Below are positions 56,311 to 64,000 of a stretch of DNA of 64,000 bases, piece by piece (the first letter of the stretch is position 1; each line of letters begins with the position of its first letter). Position numbers and translations under genes: made by a program. The notes beneath the pieces were generated by a model, which saw nothing but the letters and a program-made list of their open reading frames with translations, searched no databases and was not told where the DNA came from. Source of the DNA: Cycas panzhihuaensis (Eukaryota; Cycadophyta); NCBI GenBank assembly GCA_023213395.1, contig CM041465.1, forward strand, positions 136,283,741 through 136,347,740, read 5' to 3'.

Positions 56311-57785
56311 CATTTTTTATGATGTTTGAGTTGACTTTAAGTAGATTTTTACTTGGATGATGTATTTGATAAAATGCTTTATAAAACAACTTACAATAAG
56401 GTTTCAAGAAAAAGCAACTAAGTACATCAAAAACAACACATTGGGTGTTTTACAAAGCACTTAAAATGAAGAAACAGTGCTAAAAGGACCAGGTAAAAAA
56501 TGAACTTTGCTTGATCTGGTGCTACAAGTGGGTTCCTTTTAATGAGAAAGAGACCACTTAATGACACAAACTAAGTCACTTTGCAAGAGTAGACAAGAAC
56601 CCCAATGTGTTCGGATGTTAAATAGTCCTAGCCAGCCTCTAAAAAACAAGTGATTTTTATTAAAAAGTGAAAATTTGGTCCTTTTGTGACTAAGGCATTA
56701 AGGTCACCACGCAAGGAGCCTTAGGAAAAATCACTAAAACAGTGAAATTTTTCATTTCACAATGATAGAAATCTTTGAAGATCACTTGAATTGGGTTAAA
56801 TAACATTAATGCAAATTTTTTTTAAGTGTTAAATAACTCAAAAAATGAAAAAAAAAAAGGCTGAAAATACATTAAAAAGTGATTAAATGACTTAGAATCA
56901 CTTAAAGCATCATTGCTTTATAACTAAAATTAAAAAAGGAATATTTAGAGAATATTCCAAATGATATAAGATAAAGTTATGTGTCTAAAGTTAAAAAATG
57001 AAAATTTTTGAGAAAAAACGATTGACGACGGGCCGTGCGATTCCGTGGAGACTCGGATCGATTGTATAGGCTGTACAGTGATCAAATCTAGCTCAAACTT
57101 AAGGTTAAGGGTTGTATGACCCATACAATGCTCCCTTTGATATTTCACGAGAATTGATGAAGTCTACAATGAGAACGGTGCAGTTTGAGGTTGAAGAAGG
57201 GCGCACGTCTGTGGAGATAGAAAGTACATCCGTACGACTGTTTAGGATGTGAAACCCAAACTTAAAGCTTCAAAAATCGCCCTTTGGTGTTACAACATTT
57301 GCAGAGAATGTCAGATCTGACTTGCACTTTGTATGCAGAGAGAAATGAGTAGAATAACAAGGGTTTTGAAGTAAAAAATCACTAAAAATAGTAATAAATC
57401 TGCCTAGATCAATGAAGCTACTGTTGCGTGTCAGTTGCAGGCCATAAGAAGCAAATGGTAGATTGATTTACAATCAAAACACTAACGAACTTTTGAGATT
57501 TGCCTTCCTTCTACAGAAAATTAATTTTTTGAAGGATAAATTCAAGAAAAAAGCACTGTTTTTAACAACAGTTAGTGCTGCACCCTACAAAACGTGTCTG
57601 GAAAAAAGTTTTCAGAGCATGAAATAATTAATCTGCAGTTTGCAAGTAAGCTCAAATTGCTGAAAATCTGCTGAAAATAACTTAAGCAAGCCTTGGATCG
57701 CCTCTGGATTGCAAAGGTTGTCACCAAGGGTTTGAAAACCTCACTAGTTCAAAGGAAAATTAGAGCAGAATGACTCCTTTAAGCT
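56311..57785 (-). other. Variable leader of E
   Basis: No gene. Contains TTGTATGGGTCATACAAC, CTGTACAG and CGTACGGA words (57060-57240) and an AGGCTCCTTGCGTGGTGACC block also present in C and D. Confidence 0.5.
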
Positions 57786-57797
57786 GCTTTGATACCA
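57786..57797 (-). promoter_or_regulatory. Primer-binding site of element E
   Basis: Minus strand TGGTATCAAAGC, one base from the tRNA-iMet complement. Confidence 0.88.
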
Positions 57798-57799
57798 AA

Positions 57800-58343
57800 T
57801 GCTGGAAAGGGCATTCAACCTACAAGACTTGGGATCTAGAAAGGTGAAACAATTTGCTCATGAGGTGAGATGATTAACATCTAAGTAAGGAAATATTGAA
57901 ATGAGGAAGATAACAAAGCATAAGCATAAAATAGCATAAGCACATCAATACCAATATGGAGGAGATGGAATTGGTCCAATCTCCAAATATGAATGATAGC
58001 TTGATTAGCAAACTGGCAACATAACAGTGTTACTAACACTTCATATGAGGTACATGAGAATTGGTCTCAATATATAGAGTTGGAGGAGAGACCCAAGGTG
58101 CTGGATGTTTGACAAGTGTCAAACATCTAAGCAACACCTTTTGCATGTAGGACGTGTCCTTTGGGCTCTCAAGTGAGCAAAAGTGCATAAAGGGTCACTT
58201 TGACCCTTGATTCACAATGTCATGTCACTAGAAAAGAATGTGGGTGTGTACTTTATCATTTAAATGATAAGTCACCCCATAAAGTACAATAATACAACAA
58301 CGATAAAGTACATTAGCTTAAAATATAAACATAAGGTTTAACA
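57800..58343 (-). repeat. 5' LTR of element E
   Basis: 544 bp, partner of 51179-51715. The palindrome here is TTATCATTTAAATGATAA (58253-58270), with both arms changed relative to C and D. Confidence 0.93.
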
Positions 58344-58608
58344 TGCAAGAGGTCATACCACACTTCCATGCCAAGGCATTACACTATGGTAGAATCACCG
58401 GAGGGCATGAGTACTCATAGACAGATATAGGAATGGCAACAAGAGGAGGAGAGTGCAATTTTAGCTTAACATAATAGGGAAAACACCACGAATCTTCTTA
58501 ACACTAAAACAACGATAATAATAGTGGAGGGTGTCTATGCAAGCATATATACAAATGAAACCACATAAACGACAACAATTGACAGTAGATCACAAGCTTG
58601 AATTGATA

Positions 58609-58621
58609 GGCTTTGACACCA
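58609..58621 (-). promoter_or_regulatory. Primer-binding site of element L
   Basis: Minus strand TGGTGTCAAAGCC, two changes from TGGTATCAGAGCC. Confidence 0.75.
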
Positions 58622-58802
58622 TGCTAAGAATTGCAATAAAAGTCAAATAGAAGTAAGATATTATATGATTTACGTGGAAGCCCCTTGTAGGGAAAATCAT
58701 GAGAGGAATCACTTCCATCAATTTATTAACAATAATAAATTATATGTATATAGCCCATTAGTAATAAAATTGACATATCAAGTCAATATTTTATTTTCAA
58801 CA
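58622..58802 (-). repeat. 5' LTR of element L
   Basis: Minus orientation TGTTGAAAATAAAATATTG...TTCTTAGCA, followed by the primer site. Confidence 0.75.
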
Positions 58803-59580
58803 CGAGAACAGACACAAAAATTGCATTGAGTTTTGTAAGTGCCACCCCTCCCTGTTGCCTTTGGTTGCACAATAGTGACATACTTTTGCAAAGGATATTT
58901 AACTGAGCTAGATGAACTCCTTCAATACTCCTTGATGTTAACTTGCTTCTCTCTTTGTGTGAAATTAGCCCTGGAAAAATCTCTCCTCTAAGGCCCAACT
59001 TAAAAATCTCCAAACATAGCCCAAAAATGTTTCAACTAGTTTATTTTGGCTTGAAGTCAACCTTTATGCTTCTTTTTTTTTTTGATTTTAAACACTTAAT
59101 TTTTTATTTTATTAATTTAATTTTTATGTAAGGGAAAGGGCTACGTTGGGGCAAGCAAACCTAGTTCCTATGTTGGGTTAGACTTGACTAAACTCAGCGT
59201 GTTAGGGTTTGGCTTGGTCAAATGTTCTTGGGGCTTGAGTAAATCTATTCATGAATCCTTGAACTATGTTCAACTTTGAGCTAGCTTTGTGAACCTGGCT
59301 AGTTGGATTTGTGAACTTGGTAACATTGCCCATACCTTCACCATGAACTTAGAAGAATTGTTTGTAAAATTTAGAATTGGAGACAATTTATTATTGGGAT
59401 TCGTATCTCCACCAAGCCAAATAGTATAATCATACATAATGGAAATTTTGTTAAAAGTGTTCCCTTAATATTTATTGTTGAATGTTATGCCATGGTGTTC
59501 ATGCTAAAAGAGTTGCAACAAGAGCTAGAAATGTGGGAGGTTTTTGACAAGCATCTTAAAGTCTTTTAATACTTGTGAAT
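58803..59580. other. Unassigned DNA right of L
   Basis: No domain recognised. It includes a T-rich tract near 59070-59125 and short direct repeats of 'GGCTTGGTC'-like words. Confidence 0.4.
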
Positions 59581-59589
59581 TAGACTTCC

Positions 59590-60078
59590 GCCAAACTCGA
59601 CCATCATACATATCATTAAATTAGAAGCCAATACCACTCCTATCAATATCAAACCATATCGACATCCATCCTAACAAAAGTCTAAAATAGAGCAGTTTTT
59701 TTTAAGAACTACAAGACATAGGAGCGATAACTCTTAGTAAAATGTCATCTTCTACACCAATTATATTATTCAGGAAGGACATATTTTCAAATGTGTATTG
59801 ACTATTGAAAATTTGTTCTTATTGCTCAAATCGTTGATTTATTAGACAATTTAAGTGGAGTAGAGTTCCTTCACGAAGATAGACCTAAGAGCAAGTTACT
59901 GCCAAATTAGAATTTTAGACCATAAGACATGCCTAAGACAATACTTTGAACCCACAAGTACCATTATGAATTTAAAGTTATGTGTTTTGGCCTAGCAAAC
60001 ATGCTTACAACATTTCAAGTGATAATTAGAAAGTTTGCCCATGTCTTCTTTGATGAAATATAGGTTTATAGAGGTAGT
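59590..60078 (+). pseudogene. Ty3/gypsy reverse transcriptase fragment
   Basis: Frames give INIKPYRHPS (family 'NVRPYRYPH'), TKIDLRASYCQIRI (family 'SKIDLRAGYHQIRM'), a shifted YEFKVMCFGLANMLTTFQVI (family 'YEFLVMPFGLTNAPATFQ') and VFFDEI at the catalytic FFDD, where the insertion of LTR N ends it. The lineage resembles chromovirus-type gypsy elements. Many stops. Confidence 0.7.
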
Positions 60079-60289
60079 TGTTAGAGTATAATGTTTTATC
60101 CTAGGACTATTAGAGAAGAGAGGTAATATAATTAAACCCTATAATTAAACCCTCATTGTACTTAATCTACATGTTTAGTTGTAATAACCATGTAACAGTT
60201 ACATAGTCTGATGTATAAAAAGGAGGATTTCCTCACATAATAATCAATTGGTTTCTTCTTCATCAATCTGAGAACCCTGATTCTTAACA
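60079..60289 (+). repeat. LTR of fragment N
   Basis: TG...CA ends, TATAAAAA box near 60213, primer site adjacent. Resembles H's LTR in length and in its first 35 bases. It interrupts a gypsy RT at the FFDD motif. Confidence 0.75.
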
Positions 60290-60775
60290 TAGTATCTGAG
60301 TAGGCTGTGTTTCTCATTCGTTACTTTTAAGAAAATGTTTTCAGTGAGATCCTGTGAAGGGGTTCAAGATTGTGTCAAATCATTCACAGAAGAAGATAAA
60401 GTCATCAAAGGATAAAATATCTCACTGTACGAATTTGTATGGAACTATACAGACAAGTACAGACTCGAAAAGTTCTTAGATTGATTTGAAATTTTACCAG
60501 TGGGTGTGCCTCTGTACGGATGTCATTTCTTCTAACTGGGCCGACTTTGTTTTAAGACTTTTTCAAGGAGAAAATTCAGCTTTTCTGTTTACGCGGGTTT
60601 GAGGAGAAATTTGTTCATTTTGATTGAATTTGTTTGTCAAATCGGGTAATATTAGATTCATTCTCTTTGTTTTCGAAATCCGGTTCTTTTGATACCTTGA
60701 TGGTAGGATAGATACCATGCGCCAAATGAGTCCAACAAAATAAAGTGGATCACCTCGAAGATCGATGATCATCAC
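60079..60775 (+). mobile_element. Ty1/copia-type LTR plus leader N, truncated
   Basis: LTR 60079-60289 (TGTTAGAG...GATTCTTAACA, 211 bp), then TAGTATCTGAGTAGG as a primer site one base off, then a leader with TGTACGAA, CTGTACGG and a TTTGAAATTTTACC block like H and F. No gag follows; gypsy M sequence begins between about 60720 and 60790. Confidence 0.7.
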
Positions 60776-60789
60776 TGAAGAACCCTTAC

Positions 60790-61200
60790 ACTGGGAAAAT
60801 GGTAGAAAACATCCCCAATGTGGATAACCCTCGAGTAGAATGACATGTCATATCTTTAAGGGTCGACCAAGATATAGAGGTAACTATGCAATTACTAGGG
60901 CATACCTTGCAACACATGGTGGTTGACAAAGGTGTAGGAGTAAACATTATACTAATACTATTTGGGAAAGAATGGGGAAGCCCACTTTATGGTCACCTTG
61001 ATTTCAACTGAGACTTGCAAACCAACATGGCGTACAACCCTTAGGAATGTTGATGGAGCAAAGGATTCACATTACAAATCATGTAGTTTTCATAGACTTT
61101 GTAATCATTCCAATGTTTGATGGGATGCCACTAACATATGATGCACTGTTAGGACATCCATGGTTGCATGGTGCATGAGTCATCTGAAACTGGGGTCGCA
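60790..61200 (+). pseudogene. gypsy protease region of M
   Basis: VDQDIEVTMQLLGHTLQHMV then VDKGVGVNIILILF, where the lineage has VDGGSGVNIL, then MEQRIHITNHVVFIDFVIIP and MFDGMPLTYDALLGHPWLHG. The catalytic Asp is present; the Gly beside it is Lys. Stops occur in several places. Confidence 0.7.
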
Positions 61201-61209
61201 ACACTAGCA

Positions 61210-61930
61210 ATCAAATAAAACAAGAAAAAATCGTTAATAGATCTAAATCCTCATACAATAAGTGAGGAGCTCACAGATTCTAGCTCCTCAGATGAGGAGA
61301 AGGACGATAATGATGATGATCAAGATTATGTAAAAATAGAGGATGATCATCATCCATTGAATGTACTCTTTGATCATGATAATATATGTGAACCCATAGA
61401 GGGTCTTTTGTATTTGGGTCTATGTTTTGAAGATGAAGTAGTCTCTGATAATGGATTGTTCCATTGGCAACAACAAGACTATGAAATTTTTTCACCATTG
61501 TGTTATCTAATTGATATCGAACCATTACATTTGAGAAACGTAAACCTGGTCAAAAGTGTATACGAAGTGACTAATCATAAACTAATCATAAACTAATCAT
61601 AAACAAGAATATCCAACTCAATTCTGTAAAATCCGAATAGGCAACCAACCCATGATTAAAGAATCCACATTCAACTTTGAGTCCAATGAACAAATTTCAT
61701 ACGATGTATCACCTTAGCAATTAATCAACTTAGGATCTGGTCATGACACACAATTTATAAAAATGGGTAAAGGATGGGGCCCCATGATGATAGAAGTAAT
61801 TATAACGATCTCTTTGCATTATAAAGAAGTATTTGCATGGGCCTACAAAGACTTGAAAGGTATACCAAAAAAACTTATGCAAACATAAGATTGAATTAAT
61901 ACTTGTAGCCGAATCTGTAAAACATTGACC
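61210..61930 (+). pseudogene. Protease-RT linker of M
   Basis: Acidic linker DSSSSDEEKDDNDDDQDY, then an open 79-residue stretch (61357-61596), then LHYKEVFAWAYKDLKGIP, the conserved block just upstream of RT in this lineage. Confidence 0.65.
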
Positions 61931-61937
61931 ATACCAA

Positions 61938-62660
61938 ATGAATCCAAAATATGCAAAGCAAGTGGATGCAGAGATAAAGAAAATGTTGGACGTTGGGATC
62001 ATATTCAAGGTAGAAACAACCGAATGGGTTTCACTAATTGTAATCGTTCCTAGGGAAAATGACAAACTTAGAATTTGTGTGGATTTTTGGAAGCTAAATG
62101 TAGTAACCTTGAAAGACCCATTCCCAATACCGTTTAATTGACACTATCGTAGGATAAGTTATGGGGTATGAAATATACTTGTTTTTAGATGGCCTTTTGG
62201 GTTATAACCAAATTAGTATTGTAGAAAATCATAAGTTGAAAACCATTGTCATTACACAATCTAGGATTTTTGTATATAATCGAATGCCATTTGGACTATG
62301 CAACACTCTAGTGACATTTCAAAGAATTATCATGCACTTCTTTGAACAACTCTCATTAGGGTCAAGGTATTTTTGGATGATTGGTCAATTTATGGAAGTG
62401 TAAGGATCATTTGCCATTGTTAAAAGAATGTTTAGAGGTATGCAGAAGATCTACATTATCACTAAATTCGAAAAAGTTCCAATTTTTTGATCACTTATTT
62501 TAGGACATATCACATGTGCATAAGGATTGAAAATAGACTTCGATAAGTGGAAAGTTATATGAATCTATCATCACCAACTGATGTAACAGAACTTTGAGCA
62601 TTTCTGGGACACATTGGATATTATCTATGATTTATAAAGAATTTTACCCAAATAGCACAT
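61938..62660 (+). pseudogene. gypsy reverse transcriptase of M
   Basis: MNPKYAKQVDAEIKKMLDVG, ETTEWVSLIVIVPRENDKLR, CVDFWKLNVVTLKDPFPIPF, then after a shift GYEIYLFLDGLLGYNQISIV and NRMPFGLCNTLVTFQRII. The catalytic VFLDDWSIYG occurs in another frame near 62370. LGHIGYYL-FIKNFTQIAHS closes the domain. Confidence 0.85.
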
Positions 62661-63398
62661 TCATTAGAAGAATTACTACACGAAGGAGCAAAATTCGTAT
62701 GGAAAAATGTGCAACGGAAGGCATTTGAGGTTCTAAAAGGGAGACTTATTACGTTACCAATTCTAGCCTTTCCTGATTGGTCCAAAGAATTTCACATTCA
62801 TGTTGATGTATCACAAATAGTGATGGGATATACATTGGCTCAGGAAGGAAGTCAGAAATTTGATTTGCCCATTTATTTTGCAAGTAGAAGACGAAGTAGA
62901 ATGGAAAAGAATTATTCAACAACAGAAAGGGAAGGTTTAGGAATGATTTATGCAGTGCAAAATTTTTGCCATTACTTGTTAGCCAACCCTATTGTCTTTT
63001 ATGTTGATCACCAAGCTTTATTGTATATGGTCAATAAACCAGTTATTCAAGGGAGAATTAGTCAATGGTTGTTGCTACTTCAAGAATTTATTTTTAAGGT
63101 AGTAGTTCAATTAGGCCATGCACATGTGGTTGTCGATCGCTTGTTGAGAATTTGCAGAGGTGAAGCATTGACTAGGGTGAATGATGACTTTACCAATGCA
63201 AGACTATTTCAAGGAACAATTACTTCCCTTGGGTACGAAGCAGTAACAAAATATCTGAGTACAGGGTCATTCCCTATTGACATGCCCTTGGAACAACAAA
63301 GGGAATTAAAAATGAAAGTAGCACCCTACCAACTAATAGGAGGACTCCTTTACAAATTAAGCAAAGAGCATATACTTCAAAGATGCGTGATGCCCTAA
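62661..63398 (+). CDS. gypsy RNase H and connection of M
   Basis: The longest clean reading of M (229 residues from 62709; the conserved FVWKNVQRKAFEVLKGRLIT begins upstream of that Met). RNase H-type motifs: FHIHVDVSQIVMGYTLAQEG (catalytic Asp in HVD), YSTTEREGLGMIYAVQNFCH, FYVDHQALLYMVNKP, GRISQWLLLLQEFIF and HAHVVVDRLLRICRG. Then the integrase lead YQLIGGLLYKLSKEHILQRC. It ends in a TAA/TAG near 63398. Part of a longer polyprotein, not a free-standing gene. Confidence 0.8.
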   Translation, partial: SLEELLHEGAKFVWKNVQRKAFEVLKGRLITLPILAFPDWSKEFHIHVDVSQIVMGYTLAQEGSQKFDLPIYFASRRRSRMEKNYSTTEREGLGMIYAVQNFCHYLLANPIVFYVDHQALLYMVNKPVIQGRISQWLLLLQEFIFKVVVQLGHAHVVVDRLLRICRGEALTRVNDDFTNARLFQGTITSLGYEAVTKYLSTGSFPIDMPLEQQRELKMKVAPYQLIGGLLYKLSKEHILQRCVMP

Positions 63399-64000
63399 GA
63401 AGTTCGAAAGGTATTAAAGGAGGTATATTAAGGTGTTGTGCGAGGTCACGTAGAACACAACTATTCAAAGATTCAAAAGATTGTATTAAAATATGCGATG
63501 CATGCCAACGCATGGGACAACTCCTAGACAATGATTTTTTGCCTTATAACTATTCCTAGCCCAATTACATTTTGAACGATGGGGTCTAGACTTTGTAGGA
63601 GCTTCTAAGCATGTTGTTAGGTCAACTGAGGCAAAGCACATAGAAGTAGCTATCGACTATCTTACAAAATGGGTTGAGGCAAAAGCACTTTGAGACAATT
63701 CAACGCGAAGTGTGACTATATTCTTATATGAAAATATTATTACAAGGTTTGGATGTCCCTTAGAATTCGTTAGTGGCAGAGGAATTCACTTCATTAATAA
63801 TACAAACAACAATCTAACACAAGAATTCATGATCGTGCATCAGAAATCAATGCCCTACTAGTTGTGCATAAATGGGTAAGCCAAATCAATGCCCTACTAG
63901 TTGTGCAATGTTGATAAAAATGATTGGGTAGAACAAGTATATTTTGTTCTATCGGCCTTTCGTACAACATACAAAACTACTATTGCCCATACTCCATTTC
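63399..64000 (+). pseudogene. gypsy integrase of M, partial
   Basis: VLKEVY-GVVRGH, a shortened zinc region (CDACQRMGQLLDNDF), ERWGLDFVGASKHVV, DYLTKWVEAKAL and RSVTIFLYENIITRFGCPLE, then FVSGRGIHFINN (the lineage has SDRG). The segment between RH and the zinc region looks shortened. Runs past the window end. Confidence 0.7.
63844..63907 (+). repeat. Short direct duplication, 39-bp spacing
   Basis: A 25-bp string starting AAATCAATGCCC and ending GTTGTGCA occurs at 63844 and again at 63883 without mismatch. Confidence 0.85.

Larger units (their letters stand above)
51179..58343 (-). mobile_element. Ty1/copia element E, full length, C family
   Basis: Minus strand. 3' LTR 51179-51715, purine tract, RNase H to gag (51727-55879), leader, primer site 57786-57797, 5' LTR 57800-58343. 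Flanks TGCAG (51174-51178) and TGCAA (58344-58348) are a duplication with one mismatch. The LTRs differ more than those of C or D (perhaps 6-7%), so E is older. Confidence 0.93.
42129..58802 (-). mobile_element. LTR element L, old, hosting D and E
   Basis: Minus strand. 3' LTR 42129-42308, purine tract, internal DNA in three pieces (42320-43519, 50883-51178, 58344-58608), primer site 58609-58621, 5' LTR 58622-58802. The LTRs are 180 and 181 bp and differ at perhaps one base in five or six. Internal DNA without D and E is only about 1.7 kb and shows no gag or pol, so it is probably non-autonomous or deleted. Flanks CTAGG and CGAGA are not a duplication. Confidence 0.75.
60790..64000 (+). mobile_element. 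Ty3/gypsy element M (Tat/Athila-like), partial
   Basis: Order protease, RT, RNase H, integrase on the plus strand, running out of the window. The 5' part is missing at the junction with N. Long stretches are open but frames shift often. Confidence 0.8.

Noticed and set aside
61357-61596. Independent acidic protein gene
   Set aside because: Lies in frame order between the gypsy protease and RT of M and ends before the conserved pre-RT block; it is the linker.

Overview
The window is nuclear DNA of a land plant, almost entirely LTR retrotransposons. At least eight Ty1/copia elements or fragments, several Ty3/gypsy fragments and a decayed hAT-type transposase fill it. Two clean, spliceable exons of a plant 20S proteasome alpha-6 subunit (PAA/PSMA6) are the only host-gene sequence recognised. 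Large nested insertions, tRNA-iMet-type primer sites and host exons isolated by more than 29 kb on each side suggest a large-genome seed plant, perhaps a gymnosperm; that is inference. No bacterial-style operon, CRISPR array, rRNA or tRNA gene was seen.

Layout. 1-5445: a DUF4283 (LINE ORF1-like) fragment, a 5' half copia element on the minus strand (A), an LTR lying head to head with A's LTR, and the 3' half of a plus-strand copia element (B). 5934-13400: copia element C, almost complete, with target site CTGGT/CTTGT. 13985-27927: a three-level nest. Fragment F (minus) is split by full-length copia G (minus, 15611-27254, target duplication GGTTT). G's 5' LTR is in turn split by copia H (plus, 21657-26908), whose two 206-bp LTRs look identical. 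29077-29391: the PAA exons. 30582-36680: a tandem array of about 330-bp units, interrupted by degenerate copia J. 36780-40480: Ty3/gypsy debris (RT, gag, protease) and a G-run. 40490-41860: hAT/DUF659 pseudogene. 42129-58802: old LTR element L (minus), which carries two independent insertions of C's family: D (43520-50882, AGATG duplication) and E (51179-58343, TGCAG/TGCAA). 59590-64000: gypsy RT fragment, a copia LTR plus leader (N), then a Tat/Athila-like gypsy pol (M) that runs out of the window.

How the parts work. Each copia element encodes gag, protease, integrase, reverse transcriptase and RNase H as one polyprotein between LTRs, with a primer site matching initiator tRNA-Met and a purine tract before the 3' LTR. 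None seen here is intact: all carry stops or frameshifts. C and D are the best preserved. C, D and E are one family with shared LTR palindromes and a shared block of about 400 bp upstream of gag, while the middle of their leaders is different in each and holds unrelated repeats in C and D. All identity and age statements are by-eye estimates.
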